Origin: CAZAMT01 sp964486145
GTDB taxonomy: Bacteria; Bacteroidota; Bacteroidia; Bacteroidales; JAAAOM01
Direction: 5' to 3'
Length of the DNA stretch: 6,601 nucleotides
Assembly (NCBI GenBank): GCA_964486145.1
Contig: CAZAMT010000236.1
Location: forward strand, 1-6,601
A model generated the notes under the pieces. That model ran no database searches and was not told the DNA's origin. It worked only from the letters and a program-made list of their open reading frames with translations. Shown here piece by piece: positions 1 to 6,031 of this stretch. How positions within the stretch are numbered: position 1 is the stretch's first letter; each line of letters starts with the position of its first letter. The position numbers were made by a program, and so were the translations under genes.

Positions 1-324
1 ATATCACCACTCGGTAGTTGCGGCATGACGGATCAGGAGACATTTTCGGTTATCGTGAAAAATTTTGGCGCCTGGCCATCAAATGATACCATTCCTGTTT
101 ACTTTTCGCTGGATGGAGGAAATACAAGGGTTTATGATACCATCTTTCAGGAAATACCTGTTGGTGACAGTATCCTCTATGACTTTCAGTCAAAAGCTGA
201 TTTTTCCACACCGAAAGTGTATAATGTAATTGTATCGACTGATTTAGATGGAGATGAAGAAGAAGATAACAACAGCCGGCAAATGGTTATTGTTTCCCAA
301 CCATATGTTGAACTTCCTTATGCA
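1..324 (+). other. Incomplete CARDB-like Ig module at the truncated N-terminus
   Basis: The window opens inside a CARDB-like domain. The early Cys (codon 7) followed by the FSVIVKNFG strand matches the Cys plus V-x-N-x-G pattern that begins each later unit. The stretch around DLDGDEEEDNNS sits where the later units carry their N-D-T motif before the final strand. Unlike the later units it is not followed by a PKD-like half; a jelly-roll domain takes that place. The first few residues are outside the window. CARDB domains are all-beta adhesion-type folds; no specific ligand can be inferred. Confidence 0.65.
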
Positions 325-3300
325 GAAAACTTTGAATCTGAAAATGGCTTTTGGGCAAATGCGCCATTCCATGCAGGATGGTCATGTAAAGAACCTGGTA
401 TTCCATCGCCAGGTGGAGGCAAGGCCTGGGTAAGCAATACAGGAAGTGTGTATAAAAACCTGGATACAACGGTACTTGTTAGTCCGTGTTTTGATTTTAC
501 AAACACAGAAAAGCCAATAATTGATTTCTATTATTCAAATGCTACAGAATCCGGTAAGGACGGAACGTTATTGCAATATACTACAGATGGTGGAGTAAAC
601 TGGGCAAAGGTTGATTCACATGCTTATGAATTTGACTGGGAATGGTATACGGATTCAGTGAATGCCCTTGGTACAAAGGGTTGGACCGGAAGTTCTGTAT
701 GGAAACGAACAAGACAGTTTCTTCCATCAACCATCGAAAATGAAGCAAACGTGAAGTTTCGGTTTGTCTTTGCAAGTGACAGCAACAATACAGATATCGG
801 GTTCCGGTTTGATGAAGTGAAAATTTACGAAGCACCTCATGATATCGGCGTTGTATCCATCGATTCCATTGGAGATGCCTGTCAGTTCGTAAATCCGGAA
901 AACATCAGTTTCACGGTGAAAAACTTTGGTGTGCGATCCATGAAGACTGGCGACACCATTGTTGCAGGGATGAATATCACAAATAATGAGTCAGTGATAG
1001 ATACCTTTGTGCTGGCGGATGAATTGCCTGTGAATGATTCGGTTACATTGAAATTCAATAAAAAAGCGGATCTCACCCAGGCAGGACTTTACGATGTTGC
1101 AGTTTATACATTCATTGAAGATGATCCGTATTATTATGGAGAGGTGGCTAATGACACTGCTTATTTCAGCTTTAACATCCATCAAAATCCATATACACAC
1201 CTTCCTGATACCATTAAGTCAGCGAGACCGGATACCTTAACACTTATTCCTTATTATCATGAAGATTATGAATACGAATGGCAACCGGGAAATATCAATG
1301 ATTCAGTATACCATGTTTCTGTTGCCGGTGATTATGAGTTGACGGTTACAAATACGGATTCAACGGGCTGTATAACTTATGATACTGTTAATGTTCATCA
1401 GTTAATACCCGATATTAGCATTACGGCTATCCATCAGCCGCAGTCTACCTGTGAACTCGATTCTGTGGAATGCCTTACTGTTGAAGTAACAAATGTGGGA
1501 AGTGATACTTTGAATGTAAATGATACTATCCTGATAAGTTATGAGTTTGAAGCCAATCCTGTTGTAACCGATACTTTTCTGGTTTACGAGCGATTTTATC
1601 CGGATAGCTCATTATATTTCACATTTAACGATGACACCGTTGATTTACATGAATTCAGAACATACAACTTTAAGCTTTTCAATTATTTTACATGGGATCA
1701 ACATGATCTCAACGATACCCTTGAAACTTCAATAACTACATTTGGTTATCCAATCGTGGATTTAGGAGAAGATGTAACCATCTATACGCTATCCCACACA
1801 CTTGATGCCGGCCCGTCTTTTATCAGATATGAATGGAGCACAGCAGATACCACACAGACAGTGGAAGTTTATGATACGGATGATTACCGGGTTACCGCCA
1901 CCGATGCGAACGGCTGCCCGGGATCTGATACTGTGCACGTCCGCTTCGATTATCTTGATGTGGGGTTAACAGCCCTGATCAATCCGGTTAACTCTTGTTT
2001 GCCCCTGTCATCGGGTAAGGTAATGGCTCAAATCACAAATACCGGTACTGATACGATTGTTGGCGGTGCAACTATTGACATTGCATATCAACGTGCACAT
2101 AATGATCCTGTGTTGGAAACGATGACCATTTCTGGTGATTTTTATCCGGATAGTACATTAATCCATGAATTTGCGCCTGCAGAATCGTTTGATACGGCTG
2201 GCAATTATTATTTCCAGCTATACACTATTGTAGCAGGAGATATTAATCCTGCAAATGATACCCTGACCGATACAATTGTTTTTTATCCGTATCCTGAACT
2301 TGAGTTGGGCGCAGATACCGTAATCAGGGATTATGAGTATACGTTGCAGACTGACTATGATTCTTCATATAGTTATTTATGGAATACAGGTGAAGATACT
2401 TCAATGCTCCTGATTGACCAGCCGGGTACATATTCATTGTCAGTTACTTCACCTTTTGGATGTGAAACAACAGACAGTCGTCATATTACCCTGATCGTTC
2501 CGGATTTAAATATCAGTAGCATCGTGTATCCCGGTGATGAATGTAAACCGAGGGAACCAATAAAATTCAGGTTTCTTGTGCTAAATAATGGTACTGATAC
2601 AATATCTTCTTCTGATAATGTGAAAATTGGTTATACAATAAATGACGGGGAAGTGGTTGAAGAAACCCTTTCCTTAAGTCAGGATCTTATGCCAAATACG
2701 TCAACAGTCCATACATTTGCTAAATCGGAAACCTTCCCGGATGCTGGCAACTATCAAATAAGTACATATATTGATTATGACTGGGACATCAATAACGAAA
2801 ATGATACCTTAACCCGGCAGATTGAGTTCTATACATTACCTGTAGTTGACTTAGGAAATGATACCATTATTAAAAGTTTAACTTATGAACTTATTGCAGG
2901 TACCAATCCAACTTATACGTATCATTGGCAGGACGGGTCAACCAGATCAGTATATGTTGCAGAAAGTACAGGAAATTATAGTGTTACGGTGACAAGTGAA
3001 CATGATTGTGAAACCTCCGATGATGTGTATCTTGATTTCAGGTTTCCGGATATCGGCGTCACATCCCTGGTTGAACCAACGGATTTATGTAGTCAGAATG
3101 AAAAGGAACTGGTGGTGCTTGTTGAAAACCTTGGTTCGGATACATTGATGGCAAACGATACATTTGGTATGGGTTATTTATTAAACGGACAACCCGTTGT
3201 TCTGGAGGAATGCATTTTGTCAGAGAATATAATTCCGGGAGCAACAATGGAGCATCATTTTAGCAATAAGGTTGATATGTCGGATGCAGGTTATTACGAT

Positions 3301-3864
3301 TTTAAAATTTTCACAAGTCTGAACAGGGATCTGGCAAGAATTAATGATACGCTCTCTGAAACCATTCACATGCTTGAATCACCTCATGTGGATTTTGGAA
3401 CGGATGATGATACCCTTCGGGTAGAACTGCCTCATATTCTTAATGCAGGAGATTTTGAAACGTATGAATGGAGCAGCGGACAGACAAACCGATCAATGAT
3501 TGTTGTTACACCGGGGCAGTATTCGGTGACGGTTACCAATGTGAACGCTTGTGAGGGAAGTGGCTCCATCTATGTTGATACAACACTTGTTTCAGGTATT
3601 GAAACAGCCGGTGGATCAACATCGATCGAATTTTATCCAAATCCGGCTTCCGATGTTATACATGTTGAAGCTACAGGAATGGTGCCTGGCAGTTATTTAC
3701 TTGAAATTGTTGATATAAACGGCAAAACATTGATAAATAAAGAAATAGATCTAATAAAATCATATCGAACCAAAATAAGTATTGAACAATTACCGCGTGG
3801 CATGTACTTGTTGAAGATTTCCAATAAACGTTTCCTAAGAACGTATCATATTATAAAGGATTAA
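1..3864 (+). CDS. Giant modular T9SS-secreted surface protein (CARDB/PKD-like repeats), 5' partial
   Basis: The frame is open from base 1 to the TAA at 3862-3864, giving 1287 codons without a start of its own. The ATG at 25 is internal: codons before it (ending G-S-C-G) align with the start of the later repeats, including their conserved Cys. Modules in order: the rest of a CARDB-like Ig domain (about 1-324), a MAM-like jelly roll (325-837), five two-domain CARDB plus PKD/Ig-like units (838-3591), and a T9SS type A sorting domain (about 3592-3861). In known families such proteins are carried across the outer membrane by T9SS and then anchored or released after sorting-domain cleavage. A role in adhesion, matrix or substrate binding is inference. 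No protease or glycosidase catalytic module is visible, though one could lie upstream. The protein is rich in Asp, Thr, Tyr and Val. A hairpin follows the stop, so it probably ends its transcription unit. Confidence 0.9.
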   Translation: MSPLGSCGMTDQETFSVIVKNFGAWPSNDTIPVYFSLDGGNTRVYDTIFQEIPVGDSILYDFQSKADFSTPKVYNVIVSTDLDGDEEEDNNSRQMVIVSQPYVELPYAENFESENGFWANAPFHAGWSCKEPGIPSPGGGKAWVSNTGSVYKNLDTTVLVSPCFDFTNTEKPIIDFYYSNATESGKDGTLLQYTTDGGVNWAKVDSHAYEFDWEWYTDSVNALGTKGWTGSSVWKRTRQFLPSTIENEANVKFRFVFASDSNNTDIGFRFDEVKIYEAPHDIGVVSIDSIGDACQFVNPENISFTVKNFGVRSMKTGDTIVAGMNITNNESVIDTFVLADELPVNDSVTLKFNKKADLTQAGLYDVAVYTFIEDDPYYYGEVANDTAYFSFNIHQNPYTHLPDTIKSARPDTLTLIPYYHEDYEYEWQPGNINDSVYHVSVAGDYELTVTNTDSTGCITYDTVNVHQLIPDISITAIHQPQSTCELDSVECLTVEVTNVGSDTLNVNDTILISYEFEANPVVTDTFLVYERFYPDSSLYFTFNDDTVDLHEFRTYNFKLFNYFTWDQHDLNDTLETSITTFGYPIVDLGEDVTIYTLSHTLDAGPSFIRYEWSTADTTQTVEVYDTDDYRVTATDANGCPGSDTVHVRFDYLDVGLTALINPVNSCLPLSSGKVMAQITNTGTDTIVGGATIDIAYQRAHNDPVLETMTISGDFYPDSTLIHEFAPAESFDTAGNYYFQLYTIVAGDINPANDTLTDTIVFYPYPELELGADTVIRDYEYTLQTDYDSSYSYLWNTGEDTSMLLIDQPGTYSLSVTSPFGCETTDSRHITLIVPDLNISSIVYPGDECKPREPIKFRFLVLNNGTDTISSSDNVKIGYTINDGEVVEETLSLSQDLMPNTSTVHTFAKSETFPDAGNYQISTYIDYDWDINNENDTLTRQIEFYTLPVVDLGNDTIIKSLTYELIAGTNPTYTYHWQDGSTRSVYVAESTGNYSVTVTSEHDCETSDDVYLDFRFPDIGVTSLVEPTDLCSQNEKELVVLVENLGSDTLMANDTFGMGYLLNGQPVVLEECILSENIIPGATMEHHFSNKVDMSDAGYYDFKIFTSLNRDLARINDTLSETIHMLESPHVDFGTDDDTLRVELPHILNAGDFETYEWSSGQTNRSMIVVTPGQYSVTVTNVNACEGSGSIYVDTTLVSGIETAGGSTSIEFYPNPASDVIHVEATGMVPGSYLLEIVDINGKTLINKEIDLIKSYRTKISIEQLPRGMYLLKISNKRFLRTYHIIKD
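325..837 (+). other. MAM-like jelly-roll module within the T9SS protein
   Basis: About 170 residues run from ENFES to KIYEAP. Landmarks usual for this Bacteroidota surface module are present: an aromatic-rich start with FESENGFW, SPCFDF followed by a hydrophobic strand (IIDFYY), GTLLQYTTDGGVNW, a GWTG turn followed by W-K-R-T-R, then VKFRFVFASDS and GFRFDEVKIYE. Two cysteines (in GWSCKEPG and SPCFDF) could form a disulfide. Related modules in other secreted proteins resemble MAM or carbohydrate-binding jelly rolls, so sugar or protein binding is plausible but unproven. Boundaries are good to about ten residues. Confidence 0.65.
838..3591 (+). repeat. Five tandem CARDB + PKD/Ig-like units, protein-level repeat of about 182 aa
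   Basis: Unit boundaries are 838-1407 (190 aa), 1408-1953, 1954-2499 and 2500-3045 (182 aa each), and 3046 to about 3591 (about 182 aa). Each unit opens with x-D-[IVL]-x-[ILV] and has Cys near residue 15, then a strand ending in N-x-G-[ST]-D-T (units 2-5). The CARDB-like half ends with N-D-T. The later units continue with P-x-[VL]-[DE]-[LF]-G-x-D, then Y-x-W, then G-x-Y-x-[VL]-[ST]-V-T and a second Cys. Units 3 and 4 align by eye without gaps over all 182 residues. Unit 2 has the same length but compensating one-residue indels. Identity is low: I counted 11 identical of the first 34 columns between units 2 and 3, so this is an old duplication rather than a recent DNA repeat. Such rods commonly act as spacers or adhesive stalks. 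Confidence 0.85.
3592..3861 (+). other. T9SS type A C-terminal sorting domain
   Basis: The last 90 or so residues begin with S-G-I-E and have the hallmark FYPNPASD (3631-3654), then strands LLEIVDINGK and LPRGMYLLKIS, ending in a basic, hydrophobic tail (RTYHIIKD). This is the usual order of the Por secretion system / T9SS type A sorting domain: F-Y-P-N-P, then D-x-x-G-K, then G-x-Y-x-L-K-I. In known cases it is recognised by the T9SS translocon and removed by the sortase PorU. Its presence implies that the organism has T9SS genes elsewhere and that the missing N-terminus carries a Sec signal peptide. Confidence 0.92.
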
Positions 3865-4205
3865 ACGGTTTTTGATGAGGTCAGGCAGATAAAAGGATGA
3901 AACCTGATCTCATCATTTATGATTTATATCAGTGCTGACTTTTATCCTTTTTTCAATTCGAATGAACCTGTATTTTTCAATTTTTTTAAATGTTTGTATT
4001 TAACCTGCCCTATTGGCTTCGCCGGGCCCTTCGGGGTTCATAAATATTTATATTTAGTTGGATTACAGCAGAGCTTGTGTCGCCAAAGGCAGTATTAACC
4101 CGGTTTAGTCACACTTGATCTCGCCCAGGCGGGAGTTAGTGTACCTTAATCGTAGCCAGTTTATTGGAATGAATTTATGAAGTAATAAAGTTAGCACGGA
4201 TCGAG
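3865..4205. other. 341-bp non-coding spacer with a cluster of GC-rich hairpins
   Basis: I see no credible gene here. After the candidate terminator the spacer is AT-rich, with a perfect 10-bp palindrome TAAATATTTA at 4041-4050, but it contains four compact GC-rich inverted repeats. One is a bulged hairpin, 4007-4010 pairing with 4024-4027 around a smaller GGC-TTC-GCC stem (4015-4023). The second is a hairpin at 4024-4039 closed by a C(TTCG)G tetraloop. The third is GCC-AAA-GGC at 4082-4090. The fourth is a longer imperfect hairpin at 4111-4142 (ACACT/AGTGT outer stem, CTC/GAG inner stem). The first two share bases and are alternatives. I found no clear Bacteroidota promoter (TTTG, then TAnnTTTG) for the next gene, although one must lie here or upstream. 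Confidence 0.55.
3873..3915 (+). terminator. Hairpin after the T9SS protein gene, candidate terminator
   Basis: Nine bases after the stop codon the arms 3873-3885 (TGATGAGGTCAGG) and 3903-3915 pair over 13 positions with a single G-U pair, closing a 17-nt loop. The stem is strong, but what follows is only AT-rich and not a clean T-run; a real T-run (CCTTTTTT) comes later, at about 3946-3952. A second weaker pairing, 3888-3895 with 3939-3946, ends directly before that T-run and competes with the first. Position and stem length support a terminator or mRNA 3'-end stabiliser; the imperfect U-tract keeps the confidence moderate. Confidence 0.45.
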
Positions 4206-5117
4206 ATGATTAATAAATTAATTGCACGGGTAATTCCTTTGATGCCGAAAAATCTGATTTGGGTTTTTTCGAAAAAGTATATTGCAGGTAAAACGGCAGA
4301 AAGCGCAATTTCCGTTTCCAAAAATCTTAACAGCCAAAAAATCCTGGTTACACTGGATGTATTGGGAGAGTTTATTTCTTATTTAACGGAAGCACGCAAG
4401 AATAAGGAAGAGTATCTTCAATTGATTGAAATGGTTTCGGAAAACAACATTCAGGGAAGCCTTTCACTAAAACCAACCAGTTTTGGGTTATTGCTCAATG
4501 AAGAAGTTTGCTATCAAAATGTAAGAGAGGTATTGGGTAAAGCCAAAGAAACCAACCGGTTTATAAGAATTGACATGGAAGACAGTCAATGCCTGGAAAA
4601 AGAACTCAGCTTATTCAGGAGATTGTACCGCGAATTTCCTCATCATGTGGGAATTGTTTTGCAGGCATACATGAGAAGAACTCTATCGGATATTGATCAA
4701 TTAAAAAAAATCAGTCTTCCCGAAGCACCTGTGAATATCAGGCTATGCAAAGGAATATATATTGAGCCGGAAGACATTGCTTACCAGAACAAAAAAAATG
4801 TCAATCATAATTTCATGCTTTGCCTGGATCAGGTAATCAGGCACAGGATGTTTCCCGCGATTGCCACCCACGACAAAAGTCTCATAACAAAGAGCTATAC
4901 ACTCATCAGTAAATATCAGTTGAACAGCGACCAGTTTGAGTTTCAGATGTTGTACGGAGTGACGCCAAGGCTCAGAAAACAAATTGTTGAGCGGGGCTAT
5001 ACCATGCGGGTTTATGTTCCTTTTGGAGAACATTGGTTTGGATATTCAACCCGACGTTTGAAGGAGAATCCAAAAATTGTGACACACATTATAAAATCTT
5101 TATTTGTGAAAAATTAG
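4206..5117 (+). CDS. Proline dehydrogenase, monofunctional (PRODH/PutA N-terminal family)
   Basis: This FAD enzyme oxidises L-proline to pyrroline-5-carboxylate and passes electrons to the quinone pool. The 303 residues match the length of single-domain bacterial PRODH, without the P5C dehydrogenase half of PutA. Family landmarks occur in order along the barrel: TLDVLGE (49-55), SLKPTSFGL (87-95), IDMEDS (122-127), QAYMRR (153-158), RLCKGIYIEPED (179-190, usual form RLVKGAY), ATHD (220-223), EFQMLYG (245-251), and the substrate-binding end RVYVPFGEHWFGYSTRRLKENP (268-289). R283, R284 and E287 there correspond to the conserved R-R-x-x-E proline-binding residues. The start is the first ATG after an in-frame TGA at 4170-4172; only a weak purine stretch precedes it. 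No P5C dehydrogenase gene adjoins, so the second step must be encoded elsewhere. The gene stands alone, flanked by spacers of 341 and 86 bp. Confidence 0.93.
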   Translation: MINKLIARVIPLMPKNLIWVFSKKYIAGKTAESAISVSKNLNSQKILVTLDVLGEFISYLTEARKNKEEYLQLIEMVSENNIQGSLSLKPTSFGLLLNEEVCYQNVREVLGKAKETNRFIRIDMEDSQCLEKELSLFRRLYREFPHHVGIVLQAYMRRTLSDIDQLKKISLPEAPVNIRLCKGIYIEPEDIAYQNKKNVNHNFMLCLDQVIRHRMFPAIATHDKSLITKSYTLISKYQLNSDQFEFQMLYGVTPRLRKQIVERGYTMRVYVPFGEHWFGYSTRRLKENPKIVTHIIKSLFVKN

Positions 5118-5203
5118 CAAGGCTCGCTTGTAAAAAAATTCTTTTTAAACAATCCCTGTTTATGGTTGTTATTTATAATTAATTTAAACTAAATAGCAAT
5201 ACC

Positions 5204-5917
5204 ATGAACAAACGAGAATTTATTAAAACCAGTTCCTTATTCACACTTGGCACCCTGGCAGCAGGTCAAAATCTTGTAACGGCATCCTCCGGGGCAAACC
5301 TGGGAAAAGAATCTTTCAAGCTACCTGATCTTGAATATTCATATGATGCCCTTGAACCGTACATTGATGCACGTACGATGGAAATTCATCATAGTAAGCA
5401 TCATGCAGGTTACACCAGGAAATTTAATGCTGCGCTTGACAGCGGGAATATTTCCGGAAAATCAATGAAAGATGTATTTGCTCATGTCTCAAAATATTCG
5501 GATGCGGTTAGAAACAATGGCGGTGGATATTATAATCATTCCCTGTTTTGGAAAGTAATGAGTCCGGATGGCGGTGGAAAGCCCAAAGGAAAACTCCTTT
5601 CGACAATAGAAAGGGCATTTGGGTCGTATGATGCTTTTGTAAATGAATTTTCCACAGCAGCAAAGACCCGGTTTGGATCGGGCTGGGCTTGGTTAGTGAA
5701 AACTTCAAATGGATTAAAAATTACGTCTACCCCGAATCAGGATAATCCATTGATGGACATTGCAGAAGTCAAAGGAGAGCCCATATTGGGAATTGATGTT
5801 TGGGAGCATGCATATTATCTTAAATATCAAAACATGAGGGGCGATTACGTTGATGCTTTCTGGAACGTTGTTAACTGGGATTACGTGAATGAATTGTTTG
5901 AAAGCGCGAAAGGTTAG
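5204..5917 (+). CDS. Exported superoxide dismutase, Fe/Mn family
   Basis: It converts superoxide to oxygen and hydrogen peroxide. From about residue 39 the 237-aa protein follows the Fe/Mn-SOD fold: LPDLEYSYDALEPYID, MEIHHSKHHAGY, RNNGGGYYNHSLFW, GSGWAWLV and DVWEHAYYLKYQNMRGDY. By alignment with E. coli SodA the metal ligands are H62, H112, D198 and H202, with second-sphere H66 and Y70. G108 and Q179 match the Gly77/Gln146 pair of Mn enzymes rather than the Fe-type Gln69, so Mn or cambialistic use is inferred. The extra N-terminus (MNKREFIKTSSLF, then LGTLAAG) looks like a Tat signal with KR in place of RR and no lipobox Cys, pointing to the periplasm. The start follows an in-frame TAA at 5180-5182; the leader is AT-rich without a clear Shine-Dalgarno sequence. 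The gene is convergent with the nitroreductase gene. Confidence 0.95.
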   Translation: MNKREFIKTSSLFTLGTLAAGQNLVTASSGANLGKESFKLPDLEYSYDALEPYIDARTMEIHHSKHHAGYTRKFNAALDSGNISGKSMKDVFAHVSKYSDAVRNNGGGYYNHSLFWKVMSPDGGGKPKGKLLSTIERAFGSYDAFVNEFSTAAKTRFGSGWAWLVKTSNGLKITSTPNQDNPLMDIAEVKGEPILGIDVWEHAYYLKYQNMRGDYVDAFWNVVNWDYVNELFESAKG

Positions 5918-6031
5918 AAAAACCTTTGATTAGACTCAGCAATCAATTGAGCGGAACCTTTAGCTCATGCTGAAAGTCCCGGAAACACTTCGGGAACCAA
6001 AGGCAACAATCGCTCAATTTGGGTGTTGGGT
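5918..6031. terminator. Convergent 3'-3' spacer with nested inverted repeats, candidate bidirectional terminator
   Basis: An outer stem pairs 5945-5953 (AATTGAGCG) with 6011-6019 over 9 perfect base pairs. Inside it lie two local hairpins: 5956-5977 (six inner pairs including one G-U, TCAT loop, plus two outer pairs past a mismatch) and 5977-5995 (TCCCGGA with TTCGGGA, one G-U, 5-nt loop). Base 5977 is shared, so they abut. A further 6-bp match, 5923-5928 with 5998-6003, crosses the outer stem and would form a pseudoknot or an alternative fold. Read on the minus strand, this last pairing is followed at once by TTTTT (5922-5918), which suits termination of the nitroreductase transcript. On the plus strand no clean T-run follows. 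Confidence 0.45.

Noticed and set aside
248..1200. Several 60-84 aa open frames on both strands inside the large surface-protein gene
   Set aside because: They overlap a frame with clear domain homology, show no motifs of their own, and are shadow frames.
4119..4140. Stretch resembling part of the human Alu consensus (CTCGCCCAGGC followed by GGGAG)
   Set aside because: The match covers only about 20 bases, and the flanks show no Alu features and look bacterial; chance similarity.
4743..5033. 96-aa open frame on the minus strand inside proline dehydrogenase
   Set aside because: It covers the conserved RLCKGIY-to-GEHWF part of the enzyme in antisense and has no recognisable features.
5117..5146. 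Short hairpin (CAAG/CTTG) followed by A- and T-runs after proline dehydrogenase, as a terminator
   Set aside because: The stem has only five pairs with one G-U, and the T-run begins about ten bases after it; not distinguishable from AT-rich background.
5161..5168. TATGGTTG as a Bacteroidota -7 box (TAnnTTTG) for the superoxide dismutase gene
   Set aside because: One mismatch and no TTTG-like -33 box at the expected distance upstream; too weak to list.
6025..6031. GTTGGGT fits the integron attC core GTTRRRY, close to an inverted-repeat-rich region
   Set aside because: No matching RYYYAAC core lies at the other end of the structure, and there is no integrase or cassette arrangement nearby.
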